Assembly: GCA_015056625.1 (NCBI GenBank)
Contig: SVFY01000003.1
Location: 62,001 to 126,000 of the forward strand
From: Butyrivibrio sp.
Lineage (GTDB): Bacteria > Bacillota > Clostridia > Lachnospirales > Lachnospiraceae
Direction of reading: 5' to 3'
Length of the DNA stretch: 64,000 nt
Shown: one piece after another, positions 7,923-16,666 of the stretch
Numbering within the stretch: position 1 is the first letter of the stretch
How the letters are laid out: each line of letters starts with the position of its first letter
Notes under the pieces: generated by a model
Database searches by the model: none
What the model was told of the DNA's origin: nothing
The model's input: only the letters and a program-made list of their open reading frames with translations
Program-made: the position numbers and the translations under genes

Positions 7923-8882
7923 CTGGTGCTTTTTTCTATATTCTCTTGGGGGGCATCCATATTTCTCTGCAAACTTCTTGTAGAAGTATGCGCTGTTTTC
8001 ATAACCAACGTTTTCTATTATCCGCTCTGTGGTAAGAGTGGTGTTCTCTAAATAATAAGCAGCTTGCTGCAGCTTCCTTTGCTGCAGGAGCTGCTTAAAA
8101 TTATTACCGGTGTTATTTTTTAATAGTCTGCTAAGATGGGCTGTGGTGTAGCCTGTCTTCTTTGCAAGTTCCTCAAGACTTCCATCCTTATAGTTGTGAT
8201 CTATATATTCAAGAGCTGCTATGGTGGTATTCTGTCCCTTTGATCTCATATCTTTTAGTGTATCTGCAGAAAGAGCTGCAAGATTCATAAGGAGAAGGTC
8301 CATGGTGCCATTTACCACCTGGTTCATGTCGTTTGGGTGGACTGTCAGTGTCCAGATGAGGTTCTCCATAAGGTTCTCTACAGCTATGACTCCCTTGGCG
8401 TGGTATAGGAGAAAGTCGCTGTACCTGTTTTTTTCAGAAAGGGAAGCTATGATAAAGTCCCTTAAGATGTTCTCCCTGTCATAAGAGACGCTGCTTCGGG
8501 AAAAGAACTCTGGCAGGATTATAATATTCATGGCAAGATCATCCCTGCTGCAGGGCAGGATTTCATGCCTTGCGTGGCGGTTCATAAGTAAAATATCACC
8601 CGTTTTTAATTCTATGGTATCCCCATCCTTGATCCTGGTGGTAAGACTCCCCTGGAGCATTACCAGCATCTCTATGTAGTTATGTCTGTGTTCAGGGAAG
8701 TAAGCAAATCTTGTGTGGGGTCTGATGGCGATAAACTTGCCCTTCTCAAGGAGCCTTGCTGAGTCCACTACAAACTCATCCTCTGATGTGTAAAGCTCCT
8801 TAGAAATGGCTGCATTTCCAGCTATGATCTTCTCTTCTTCCTCTGTGATCTTGTAGATGTGGTCAAGGATTTCTTTTCTCAT
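7914..8882 (-). CDS. AraC-family regulator, probably of the rhamnose operon
   Basis: A 322-residue regulator with an N-terminal cupin sugar-binding domain (RPHTRFAYFPEHRHNYIEM, then LKTGDILLMNRHARHEI) and a C-terminal double helix-turn-helix of the AraC type (SLEELAKKTGYTTAHLSRLL and IIENVGYENSAYFYKKFAE, then GCPPREYRK). It is divergent from rhaBAD, the arrangement of RhaS/RhaR-type activators. I chose ATG 8882 because GGAG lies 6 bp upstream; the ATG at 8906 has no ribosome site. Activation by L-rhamnose is an inference from position. Confidence 0.85.
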   Translation of the reverse strand: MRKEILDHIYKITEEEEKIIAGNAAISKELYTSEDEFVVDSARLLEKGKFIAIRPHTRFAYFPEHRHNYIEMLVMLQGSLTTRIKDGDTIELKTGDILLMNRHARHEILPCSRDDLAMNIIILPEFFSRSSVSYDRENILRDFIIASLSEKNRYSDFLLYHAKGVIAVENLMENLIWTLTVHPNDMNQVVNGTMDLLLMNLAALSADTLKDMRSKGQNTTIAALEYIDHNYKDGSLEELAKKTGYTTAHLSRLLKNNTGNNFKQLLQQRKLQQAAYYLENTTLTTERIIENVGYENSAYFYKKFAEKYGCPPREYRKKHQLS

Positions 8883-9023
8883 AAATACTCCGGATAAAAA
8901 TATCAAATAAGGTTCTATTTTGGATAAGTTTTCGTTCTAGAAGGTCCCACTGATGTCCTATATTATAACATGATATAAGGGGTGTTACAGCATTACATTA
9001 CAAATATCAGATGAGGTATAGCA
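8883..9023. promoter_or_regulatory. divergent control region of araC-type gene and rhaBAD
   Basis: The 141-bp gap has TATTATAAC-type -10 candidates at 8961-8969 for the rha operon but no good -35 box, as expected for an activator-dependent promoter. I could not define the regulator's binding half-sites by eye. Confidence 0.4.
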
Positions 9024-10466
9024 ATGAACAGATATTACCTGGCAATTGACATCGGAGCTTCCAGCGGCAGACACATCATTGGATGGGTCCAGGACGGAAA
9101 GATGCAGTTAAAAGAAATCCACAGATTTGAGAACAGACAGCTGCAGAAAAACGGACATCTTGTGTGGGACATGGACAATCTCTGGAATGGGATCCTTGAT
9201 GGTCTTAAGGCCTGCAAGAAAGAAAATATGATTCCCGAAACTGTGGGAATCGATACCTGGGGCGTTGACTACGTTCTTCTTGATAAAGATGGAAACATGG
9301 TGGGAGACGCGGTAGCTTACAGAGATAGCAGAACAGCTGATATGGATAAAGAGCTGATAAAATATCTGTCCGAAGAGGAACTCTACAAGAGAACCGGAAT
9401 ACAGAAACAGCCTTTTAACACCATCTATCAGCTACTTGCTCTTAAAAAAGAAAGTCCTGAGCAGCTTGAAAAAGCAGACAGCCTTCTCATGATCCCTGAC
9501 TACTTTAACTTTAGGCTCACAGGAGTTAAAAAGCAGGAGTACACAAACGCCACTACCTCCAACCTCGTAAATGCGGAAGGAAAAGAGTGGGATATGGAGA
9601 TCATAAAAAGACTCGGTCTTCCAGAAAAGCTCTTTGGAAAGCTTAGTTTACCAGGAACCACTGTTGGGGCCTTTAGCGATGAGATCACTGATCTTGTTGG
9701 TTTTAAATCAACTGTTATTTTACCAACAACCCACGACACTGGCTCAGCGTTCCTTGCTGTTCCTGCCAGGGATGAAACGAGCGTATATCTCTCCAGCGGA
9801 ACCTGGAGTCTTCTGGGTGTAGAGAATGCGGTTCCAATAACAAGCGATATCGCCCAAAAAGAGAACCTCACCAACGAGGGTGGAGCCTTCTACCGCTACA
9901 GATTTTTAAAGAACATCATGGGACTTTGGATCATCCAGTCCATAAGGCGAGAGCTAAATGGAAGCGAATATGTTAAGGGCAAAAAGAGTAAATACGCCAC
10001 TGGCAAAATCTACAGCTTCCCTGATCTTATAGAAGAGGCAAAAAAATGCTCTGATTTTGAGACTGTACTTGATGTTAACGACAGCTCTTTTCTCTCACCA
10101 GAAAGCATGATCGACGCCATAAAAGATCACTGCAGGACAAAAGGACAAAAGGTTCCAGAAAGTGTTGGGCAGATCATGCAGAGCGTATATCTTGGACTGT
10201 CCAGGTGCTACGCTGACACAATAAAAGAGATTGAAGGCATCACAGGCAAAAAGATCACCGGCATCAACATCATAGGCGGCGGATGTCAGGATTCATACCT
10301 TAATGAACTTACTGCAAAGGCCACTTCCCTCCCAGTATACGCTGGTCCTATAGAGGGTACCGCCATAGGAAATCTCGTTATCCAAATGATAACAGCCGGT
10401 ATATTTAAAGACCTTGCAGATGCAAGAAACTGTATCTTTGAAAGCTTTGATATAAAGACATTTTAA
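9024..10466 (+). CDS. rhaB: rhamnulokinase
   Basis: A 480-residue FGGY-family sugar kinase that phosphorylates L-rhamnulose. N-terminal phosphate loop AIDIGASSGRHIIG (residues 7-20), GIDTWGVDYVLLD, the YRDSRT substrate segment, LSSGTWSLLGVE and the C-terminal adenosine motif INIIGGGCQDSYLNELTA are all rhamnulokinase signatures, distinct from xylulose and glycerol kinases. Start ATG 9024 follows GAGG. It is the first gene of a rhaBAD operon, with rhaA 27 bp downstream. Confidence 0.95.
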   Translation: MNRYYLAIDIGASSGRHIIGWVQDGKMQLKEIHRFENRQLQKNGHLVWDMDNLWNGILDGLKACKKENMIPETVGIDTWGVDYVLLDKDGNMVGDAVAYRDSRTADMDKELIKYLSEEELYKRTGIQKQPFNTIYQLLALKKESPEQLEKADSLLMIPDYFNFRLTGVKKQEYTNATTSNLVNAEGKEWDMEIIKRLGLPEKLFGKLSLPGTTVGAFSDEITDLVGFKSTVILPTTHDTGSAFLAVPARDETSVYLSSGTWSLLGVENAVPITSDIAQKENLTNEGGAFYRYRFLKNIMGLWIIQSIRRELNGSEYVKGKKSKYATGKIYSFPDLIEEAKKCSDFETVLDVNDSSFLSPESMIDAIKDHCRTKGQKVPESVGQIMQSVYLGLSRCYADTIKEIEGITGKKITGINIIGGGCQDSYLNELTAKATSLPVYAGPIEGTAIGNLVIQMITAGIFKDLADARNCIFESFDIKTF

Positions 10467-10493
10467 AAGTTTAATTGATTGGAGGATTACAAA

Positions 10494-11756
10494 ATGAGTT
10501 ACGAACAGGCAAAAGAAAAGTACAAAAGTATCGGAATTGACACCGAGGCTGCCATTGAAAAGCTTAAGGACGTGCAGATCGCGCTTCACTGCTGGCAGGG
10601 AGACGATGTAAGAGGCTTTGACACAGACCCAAACAAGCCCCTTACAGGCGGTATCCAGACAACTGGTAACTACCCTGGAAGAGCAAGAACTCCCGAAGAG
10701 CTCATGGCTGATATTGATGAGGTTTTAAAGCTCATCCCTGGTAAGGCCAAGATGAATCTTCACGCCAGCTACGCTATTTTTGACGATGAGAACGGCGGAT
10801 GGGTTGACAGAGATAAGCTTGAGCCCAAGCACTTCAAGAAATGGGTTGACTTCTGCAAGGAGAGAGGCCTTGGATGCGACTTTAACCCAACATTCTTCTC
10901 TCACCCAAAATGCGATCCACTTACTCTTGCTTCACCTGATGAGGAGACAAGAAAGTTCTGGATTGATCACGGAAAGGCGTGTATCAGGATTTCCCAGTAT
11001 CTTGCAGAAGAACTTGGCCAGACCTGCGTTATGAATATCTGGACAGGCGACGGATTTAAGGATGTTCCAGCAGACAGGAAGGGTCCTCGTGACAGATACA
11101 AGGATTCTATCGAGCAGATTCTTTCTGAGCCCTTTGACTTTAACAAGGTTAAGCCCTGCGTAGAGTCCAAGGTATTTGGTATTGGCGTTGAGTCCTACAC
11201 TGTTGGAAGTGCCGAGTTTACTCTCGCTTTTGCTGCAACACATATGGACAAGTGCATTCCTCTTATGGACAACGGTCACTACCATCCAACAGAGGTCGTA
11301 AGCGACAAGATCCCTGCACTTTTATCCTTCTTCCCAAACATCGCTCTTCACATCACAAGGCCTGTACGCTGGGATTCTGACCACGTTGTACTGTTTGATG
11401 ATGAGACAAAAGAGATTGCGAAGGAGATAGTTCGCTGCGGCGGCCTTGAGGGCTCTGTATTTATGGCACTTGATTACTTTGATGCTTCAATCAACAGGAT
11501 TGGTGCATGGGTAACAGGATACAGAAACACTCAGAAAGCTCTTTTAAATGCTCTTCTTACACCAAACGCTGACCTTAAAAAGCTTCAGGATAGCCAGAAC
11601 TTCACAAAGCTCCTTGTATGCCAGGAAGAACTTAAGACCATGCCATTTGGCGATGTTTGGAATGAGTTCTGCAAGCGCGCAGGTGCTCCTTGCGATGGTG
11701 AATGGTTTGCAGAAGTTGAAAGATATGAAAAAGAAGTACTCTCTAAGAGAGCCTAA
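10494..11756 (+). CDS. rhaA: L-rhamnose isomerase
   Basis: A 420-residue TIM-barrel metal enzyme converting L-rhamnose to L-rhamnulose. Family marks: ALHCWQGDDVRGF, GNYPGRARTPEEL, MNLHASYAIF, CDFNPTFFSHP, WTGDGFKDVPADRKGPR, and the metal-binding MDNGHYHPTE and ITRPVRWDSDHVV. Length matches the family (about 415-420). ATG 10494 is preceded by GGAGG; an upstream TTG at 10479 overlaps that site and is unlikely. Second gene of the operon. Confidence 0.96.
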   Translation: MSYEQAKEKYKSIGIDTEAAIEKLKDVQIALHCWQGDDVRGFDTDPNKPLTGGIQTTGNYPGRARTPEELMADIDEVLKLIPGKAKMNLHASYAIFDDENGGWVDRDKLEPKHFKKWVDFCKERGLGCDFNPTFFSHPKCDPLTLASPDEETRKFWIDHGKACIRISQYLAEELGQTCVMNIWTGDGFKDVPADRKGPRDRYKDSIEQILSEPFDFNKVKPCVESKVFGIGVESYTVGSAEFTLAFAATHMDKCIPLMDNGHYHPTEVVSDKIPALLSFFPNIALHITRPVRWDSDHVVLFDDETKEIAKEIVRCGGLEGSVFMALDYFDASINRIGAWVTGYRNTQKALLNALLTPNADLKKLQDSQNFTKLLVCQEELKTMPFGDVWNEFCKRAGAPCDGEWFAEVERYEKEVLSKRA

Positions 11757-11787
11757 ATATATTTTGTAATATGAGGAGATTTTAGAA

Positions 11788-12612
11788 ATGAAAGTTTTAG
11801 ACGCAGAATTTACACAAGGATTTATCCGCATGGCAAATGATGGCTGGGAGCAGGGCTGGCATGAAAGAAACGGCGGAAACCTGTCCTACAGGATGAAACC
11901 TGAAGAAGTAGATATGGTAAGGGATGACCTTAATGCCAGGGACTGGCAGCCAATTGGCACTACTGTTCCTGATCTTGCCGGTGAGTTCTTTATGGTTACA
12001 GGTTCTGGCAAGTTTTTCAGAAATGTGATCATTAAGCCAGAGGACAGCTTCTGCATCATCGAGGTTGACGAAAAAGGTGAGAATTACCGCATCATGTGGG
12101 GCCTTGTGAACGGCGGAAGACCTACTTCAGAGCTTCCAAGCCACCTTATGAACCACGAGGTTAAAAAGCGCGTGACTGGCGGAAAGTACCGCGTTATTTA
12201 TCACGCACATCCAGCAAACACCATTGCTCTTACCTTTGTACTTCCACTTACTGACGAAGCTTTCACAAGAGAGCTCTGGGAGATGGCAACTGAGTGCCCT
12301 GTTGTCTTCCCTGATGGAATCGGTGTTGTGCCCTGGATGGTTCCAGGCGGCAGAGAGATCGCCGTTGAGACCAGTAAGCTCATGGAGAAATATGACGTTG
12401 CAATCTGGGCTCACCACGGAATGTTCGCTGCAGGAGAGGACTTTGACCTCACCTTCGGACTTATGCACACAGTTGAAAAGTCCGCTGAGATCCTTGTAAA
12501 AACTCTTTCCATGACAGGAACAAAGAGACAGACAATCACCCCTTCAGATTTCAGAAACCTGGCTAAGGACTTCAATGTGACCCTTCCCGAAAGATTCCTC
12601 TTTGAGAAGTGA
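11788..12612 (+). CDS. rhaD: rhamnulose-1-phosphate aldolase
   Basis: A 274-residue class II aldolase that splits rhamnulose-1-phosphate into dihydroxyacetone phosphate and L-lactaldehyde. Zinc ligands are visible in YHAHPANT and in IWAHHGMFA; the nearby GRPTSELPSHL gives the catalytic/phosphate region. Length equals that of the E. coli enzyme. Ribosome site GAGGAG precedes the ATG. Last gene of rhaBAD; a 187-nt compound hairpin follows. I see no lactaldehyde reductase or rhamnose transporter next to it. Confidence 0.95.
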   Translation: MKVLDAEFTQGFIRMANDGWEQGWHERNGGNLSYRMKPEEVDMVRDDLNARDWQPIGTTVPDLAGEFFMVTGSGKFFRNVIIKPEDSFCIIEVDEKGENYRIMWGLVNGGRPTSELPSHLMNHEVKKRVTGGKYRVIYHAHPANTIALTFVLPLTDEAFTRELWEMATECPVVFPDGIGVVPWMVPGGREIAVETSKLMEKYDVAIWAHHGMFAAGEDFDLTFGLMHTVEKSAEILVKTLSMTGTKRQTITPSDFRNLAKDFNVTLPERFLFEK

Positions 12613-12648
12613 TAAAAACTGCTGCAGCCTAGGTTTGTGGCAATAGCC

Positions 12649-12835
12649 GAAAGTCCGGATCGGGGCGGCGAGCTGAAACACACAATTTTTGCTCATGTTA
12701 AACCAAGCACTCCATCGAGCCCAAAGCATCAATCTTATCGTGCATAGGCACTCAAGATTGATTGGTCTCGACTCCGTGGTTTAAAAATCGCAAAAGCTTG
12801 CGTGTTCCAGCTCGCCGCCCCCGATCCGGACTTTC
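12649..12835. repeat. 187-nt compound inverted repeat between rhaD and cobD
   Basis: Left arm 12649-12683 and right arm 12801-12835 match almost perfectly over 35 bp (core GTCCGGATCGGGGCGGCGAG), with one extra G and one A/G change in the right arm. Further pairs continue inward: TTTTGC (12687-12692) with GCAAAA (12790-12795), TTAAACCA (12698-12705) with TGGTTTAA (12777-12784), and ATCAATCTT (12728-12736) with AAGATTGAT (12754-12762). Outward, GGCAATA is also echoed around the cobD stop. No ORF fits. It may act as a bidirectional terminator, a structured RNA or a small mobile element; its arms are more GC-rich than the neighbouring genes. Confidence 0.75.
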
Positions 12836-12838
12836 TGA

Positions 12839-13927
12839 TTATTGGCATAATTCCATGAATTGTAGCAGTCTTTTATTGGATTCATAGTCTTTAACAGCTA
12901 TGCGGTAAAAGCCACCTGTCAAGCCTTCAAAGGTACTGCCGTCACGAATAAGGATGTGATTATTTAGGAGCATATGATATAGGTCATGGCCTTCTGACAT
13001 TCGCATTAGGATAAAGTTTGTATCGGAATCAAAGACCTTGATACCAAGCTTCTCAAGTTCTGACGAAAGATATTCCCGCTCTGCTCTTATCAGTTCAACC
13101 GTGCTATCCAGAAAGCTTTTTTTATCATCTGAAAGTGTCTTAGCGCAGGCTATTCCTGCTGCCTGGGCAAATACTGACATATTCCACTCTGGCAAGAATT
13201 GTCTTAATTTCTCGATGTTTTCAGGCTGTGACAGGCAAAAGCCCACTCGCACTCCGGGAATGGAAAAAAGCTTGGTGTAGGCGTCAACGACATAGAGGTT
13301 GTCATAACTGACCAAATAAGCTCTGGCGCTGGTACCATGATCTGAAAGTCTGAAGAAGCATTCGTCTACTATAATTGCAGTTCCTGTCTCCCGGCACTTT
13401 TTAAGTACCACCTCCAAAACCTCTTTCCTTATGCACTTCCCTATTGGGTTATTGGGATTACCAATGATGATCAAGTCTATATCATCTGTGATCGCATCCA
13501 CAAATGCCTCATCCAGCTCAAATCCCTTTTCTTCACACAGCTGATAAGTCACAGTCTCGCACTTCGTCGCCATGGAGAGGGCATGAACATATCCGTAGAA
13601 ACTTGGTACAGGCAAAAGAGCTTTCGCAGGGCTGCACATATTCACAATGGCTGCAAGAAGCTCCGATGCGCCGTTTCCGCCGATGATGTTCTCAGGCAAA
13701 ATCTCATATGCACTTCCAGCATTGCTCACAGATCTGCTTATCAGACCGCTTTCCGCCCTGGCAACAGCTTCCCTGAACTTCCTCTGGTTCATATCCGGAT
13801 ATTTATCGACATCACAAATAGCCCCAGATAAAGCTCTTTTCACCTCATCTGGGCAACCGCAGGGATTTAAACTCACAGAAAAATCCAGCTCTATTTCTTT
13901 GTCGTAGATTTCACCGCCGTGCAGCAT
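12839..13927 (-). CDS. cobD: L-threonine-O-3-phosphate decarboxylase-like aminotransferase
   Basis: A 362-residue fold-type I PLP enzyme, similar in layout to histidinol-phosphate aminotransferase but with CobD-like features and position. N-terminal HGGEIYDKEIELDFSVSLNP, then GNGASELLAAI, IIGNPNNPIGK and the PLP-lysine segment YTKLFSIPGVRVGF. In the anaerobic pathway CobD makes (R)-1-amino-2-propanol phosphate, which CbiB attaches to adenosylcobyric acid. It is the last gene of the cobalamin operon, 49 bp after cbiB. A plain HisC cannot be fully excluded, but the context strongly favours CobD. Confidence 0.85.
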   Translation of the reverse strand: MLHGGEIYDKEIELDFSVSLNPCGCPDEVKRALSGAICDVDKYPDMNQRKFREAVARAESGLISRSVSNAGSAYEILPENIIGGNGASELLAAIVNMCSPAKALLPVPSFYGYVHALSMATKCETVTYQLCEEKGFELDEAFVDAITDDIDLIIIGNPNNPIGKCIRKEVLEVVLKKCRETGTAIIVDECFFRLSDHGTSARAYLVSYDNLYVVDAYTKLFSIPGVRVGFCLSQPENIEKLRQFLPEWNMSVFAQAAGIACAKTLSDDKKSFLDSTVELIRAEREYLSSELEKLGIKVFDSDTNFILMRMSEGHDLYHMLLNNHILIRDGSTFEGLTGGFYRIAVKDYESNKRLLQFMELCQ

Positions 13928-13976
13928 ATATCTATCTCACTTCCAAAAATCAAAAAACGATGATATTACCATTTCC

Positions 13977-15008
13977 TTAACCGAATACAGTAAGCACTAT
14001 TCCTAAAGCCAGCAGCACTGCTACCCACAGGTACTCAGTAAGGAACATGAGCCTTGCAGCCCGCTTTATATCTGCCCTTTCAACAGGTCTTGTGTCATCC
14101 CCAATATAGGGCTTGTGGACCAGCTTCCCAAAGTAGCTGCTGTCGCCTCCAAGCCTCACCCCAAGGGCTCCTGCGCAGGCACTCTCAGTCTGGGCTGAGT
14201 TGGGACTTTTGTGGTTGTAACGGTCGCGCTTAAATACTGCGAAAGCTCTTTTCCCGCTGTAATCACTGCCTCCAAAAAAGGCAGCCAGGACCATCATCAG
14301 GGCACTGAGCCTTGCGGGAATGAAATTGAACACATCGTCCAGCTTAGCTGCCGCCCTGCCAAAATACTCATACCTGTCATTGTGGTAGCCAAGCATTGAA
14401 TCCATGGTGTTTACTGCCTTGTAGGCAAATCCAAGGACCGGGCCGCCAAGAAATGTGTAGATCAAAGGAGCTATAACCCCATCAGATGTGTTCTCTGCAA
14501 TGGTCTCGACCACAGCCCGGGTGATGGCTGCTTCATCAAGGTTTTCAGTGTCACGGCCAACTATCATGGACAGTGCTTTCCTGGCTTCTGTCAGGTCGCC
14601 GCCATTTGCCGCCTCCATGGCCTTATGGACCTTCATGCTCTCATCGGAGAGACTCTTGGCCGCCAAAATGTAGCAGGTCAGAACAGCCTCCACGACAATC
14701 CCACATGCCACATGGAACCTATATGCTACAAACAGTATAACTGTAGCCACAACTGCAGTCACAAATACCACAATAAGCCAGGTAAAGCCGCCCAAAACAA
14801 TCAATTTCCTCTGATCTTCCTTTACATGTTCCTGATCTACATGGTCTTGTGAACCAGTGTTTCTTACAGGTTCTTTATTTAGTTTCTTATCAAGCCACCC
14901 AATAAGCGCCCCTATAAGCCTTATGGGATGAGGAAAGCCCTGCGGATCGCCAATTATGCGGTCTAACAGTATTCCTAATGTAAATCCAATTAAATGCCCA
15001 AGTATCAT
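13977..15008 (-). CDS. cbiB: adenosylcobinamide-phosphate synthase
   Basis: A 343-residue membrane protein that joins aminopropanol phosphate to adenosylcobyric acid. Signature segments: LDRIIGDPQGFPHPIRLIG near the N-terminus, AITRAVVETIAENTSDGVIAPL and NTMDSMLGYHNDRYEYFG, FNFIPARLSALM. Four to five hydrophobic helices are visible. It lacks a strong ribosome site and is separated from cobS by 310 bp of repeats, so cbiB-cobD could depend on read-through or on a separate promoter. Confidence 0.93.
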   Translation of the reverse strand: MILGHLIGFTLGILLDRIIGDPQGFPHPIRLIGALIGWLDKKLNKEPVRNTGSQDHVDQEHVKEDQRKLIVLGGFTWLIVVFVTAVVATVILFVAYRFHVACGIVVEAVLTCYILAAKSLSDESMKVHKAMEAANGGDLTEARKALSMIVGRDTENLDEAAITRAVVETIAENTSDGVIAPLIYTFLGGPVLGFAYKAVNTMDSMLGYHNDRYEYFGRAAAKLDDVFNFIPARLSALMMVLAAFFGGSDYSGKRAFAVFKRDRYNHKSPNSAQTESACAGALGVRLGGDSSYFGKLVHKPYIGDDTRPVERADIKRAARLMFLTEYLWVAVLLALGIVLTVFG

Positions 15009-15043
15009 TTTTCTTTATTCTCAACCCTAACCTTGCTGGCGAA

Positions 15044-15190
15044 CCCTGTTGATATCTTGAATTATCCAAATTCCAACAGGGAAAACTCCTAGATACACCC
15101 TGTTGGTTTCTGGTATTATTCAAATTCCAACAGGGATTTTCCCAAAACACACCCTGTTGGTTTGTGAGATTGTTCATTTTTCAACAGTGA
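15044..15190. repeat. three 54-bp tandem units, each with inverted arms
   Basis: CCCTGTTG recurs at 15044, 15098 and 15152, exactly 54 bp apart. Each unit pairs CCCTGTTGG with CCAACAGGG across about 20 nt, so each can form its own hairpin; the third right arm is worn (TCAACAGTG). Because 54 is divisible by 3, the minus strand reads as 18-residue repeats (QQGV...PCWNL), but there is no ribosome site or plausible domain. It lies between cobS and cbiB within the operon. Confidence 0.8.
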
Positions 15191-15205
15191 ATATGCTAGT
15201 ATTTG

Positions 15206-15314
15206 GTCTTATTGTGTGCAATGATTCCCATGTCTTGTTGTGCACAATATGACACTAGAACCGTCCCCGTGTCTTATTGTGCACAATGAGACACTAGAAC
15301 CGTCCCCGTGTCTT
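15206..15314. repeat. 39-bp tandem copies of the GACGGTTCT repeat (reverse orientation)
   Basis: Two full units start at 15232 and 15271 (39-bp period) and a worn 26-bp copy starts at 15206. Each full unit holds TTGTGCACAA, GACACTAG and AACCGTCCCCGTGTC, the reverse complement of the palindrome core seen at 3.5 and 46.1 kb. The array ends 5 bp before the cobS stop codon. Confidence 0.8.
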
Positions 15315-15318
15315 GTGC

Positions 15319-16098
15319 TCACATCCAGGATGCCGTTCCGGTAACGGCCAGGATCACAACGACTACCAGTTCTGACATTACTACGTAATAGCCGGCGGTG
15401 TCCCCGGTGACGCCGCCAAAGCGCTTTTTGCACATGAGATAGTAGTAGGTGCTAAAGACAAATAGGCCTGTGCCGCAGCAGATTGCGGGCATCCAGTCCA
15501 CGTAGGCCCAGGCGGCGCCTGCAATTATCAGCTCGGCACCAAGGATCATCTTATCCTTTATGGCAGCATCTCCCGCTTCACGAACAAGCATGCCGTCTGA
15601 TTTGGCCTTGGGCAGGATTATGCTGATAAGGCCGCATAGTGCCCTGACTGTCATAAATGAGACGGCGTAGCTGTAAACACCTCCCATGTGCCTTCCTGTC
15701 TTCCATCCGTAGACCACAAGGTACAGCGCGCCAGCCCAGATAAGGGCAAGCTTGAGAAGTCCGATGACAGCAAAAGCCCCAATATGAGGGTCCTTCATGA
15801 TCTCAAGGCTTTTCTCCTTTTCGGAAAAAGAGCTCTTGGCGTCACAAACATCCATAAAACCGTCCAGATGAAATCCACCCGTTACCATCAGCGGTATAAG
15901 CGAAAAGATCACCATCAGCACAAACGCCGGGAGATCTTCAAAAATGGCCGCAATGCCCACAAGAACCCCGATCACTGTCCCAATCAGCGGCAGGAAGCTG
16001 ATGGAATGCCTGTAATCTGCATCCCCCCACTCAAAGGTTGGCATAGGGATCCTTGAATATATGGAAAAAGCGATCATAATGCTCTTAAAGACATTCAC
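15319..16098 (-). CDS. cobS: cobalamin-5'-phosphate synthase
   Basis: A 259-residue membrane enzyme that joins adenosylcobinamide-GDP with alpha-ribazole. It has the family marks FSIYSRIPMP near the N-terminus, the CDP-alcohol-type acidic segment GGFHLDGFMDVCDA, LEIMKDPHIGAFAV and GGVTGDTAGYYVVMSE near the C-terminus, with six or so hydrophobic helices. I place the start at GTG 16098, 14 bp inside the cobU end, with AAGGAGAG upstream; the ATG at 16161 would add 21 atypical residues lying inside cobU. Confidence 0.9.
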   Translation of the reverse strand: MNVFKSIMIAFSIYSRIPMPTFEWGDADYRHSISFLPLIGTVIGVLVGIAAIFEDLPAFVLMVIFSLIPLMVTGGFHLDGFMDVCDAKSSFSEKEKSLEIMKDPHIGAFAVIGLLKLALIWAGALYLVVYGWKTGRHMGGVYSYAVSFMTVRALCGLISIILPKAKSDGMLVREAGDAAIKDKMILGAELIIAGAAWAYVDWMPAICCGTGLFVFSTYYYLMCKKRFGGVTGDTAGYYVVMSELVVVVILAVTGTASWM

Positions 16099-16666
16099 GT
16101 CTAGTCCACTCTCCTTCCTTAAGCTCAAACACCACATCAGAAATGCCCAAAAGCTCCTCATTCACCCGGTCAAGCAGCTTTACGTATCTTATTGTATCAT
16201 CATCGTAGGATTCTTCATCCCCAGGAAAAGAGTTTGTGACAACCACCAGATTTTTGCAGAGACTACAAAGGGCCTTGATGTCAGCAATTACCCTATCTAC
16301 CACAAAGTCATCACTGACAAGATCGCCATCATTCCCGGCATCTGCCAGATACTCTTCCCCCAGCAGCTCTCTCTCGTGCATCACATTCCCCACAAGGTTT
16401 GATACGCACTCCAAAAGGCAGGTGGCATCGCCAATTTCTGGCAGGTCCTTTACGCTTTCTGCCACATTTACAGGTGCTTCAACAGTGAAAAAACCTTTGC
16501 CCTCCCGGAGCTTTCTGTGCTTTTTTACCCGGTTTTGCCCCTCCTGTCCAAAGGGGATCATGGTGGCTATGTATATTCTCTTTTCACCCTCTGACTGTTC
16601 CACCGCCAGGGACTCAGCAAGGGCCGATTTTCCGCTGTCCGGAACGCCAACAACAAGCGTCATCAT
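16085..16666 (-). CDS. cobU: adenosylcobinamide kinase / guanylyltransferase
   Basis: A 193-residue CobU. P-loop TLVVGVPDSGKSALAE (residues 3-18), then YIATMIPFGQE, the KHRKLREGKGFFTVEAP segment with the guanylylated-histidine region, LLECVSNLVGNVM and VTNSFPGDEESYDDDTIRYVKLLDRVNEELL. The P-loop has VPDSGKS where enteric CobU has GARSGKS. The start ATG overlaps the cobT stop. It activates adenosylcobinamide to its GDP form for CobS. Confidence 0.92.
   Translation of the reverse strand: MMTLVVGVPDSGKSALAESLAVEQSEGEKRIYIATMIPFGQEGQNRVKKHRKLREGKGFFTVEAPVNVAESVKDLPEIGDATCLLECVSNLVGNVMHERELLGEEYLADAGNDGDLVSDDFVVDRVIADIKALCSLCKNLVVVTNSFPGDEESYDDDTIRYVKLLDRVNEELLGISDVVFELKEGEWTRRECL

Noticed and set aside
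12839-13927. Histidinol-phosphate aminotransferase (HisC)
   Set aside because: The fold is the same, but the gene is the last member of a cobalamin operon and directly follows cbiB, so CobD is the better call.
14890-15177. Minus-strand ORF of 95 residues built from 18-residue repeats (QQGV...PCWNL)
   Set aside because: It is the coding shadow of 54-bp hairpin repeats, has no ribosome site, and overlaps the cbiB start.
15044-15314. Possible CRISPR array in the repeat region
   Set aside because: Units are directly adjacent without unique spacers of constant length, include inverted arms, and no cas gene is present.
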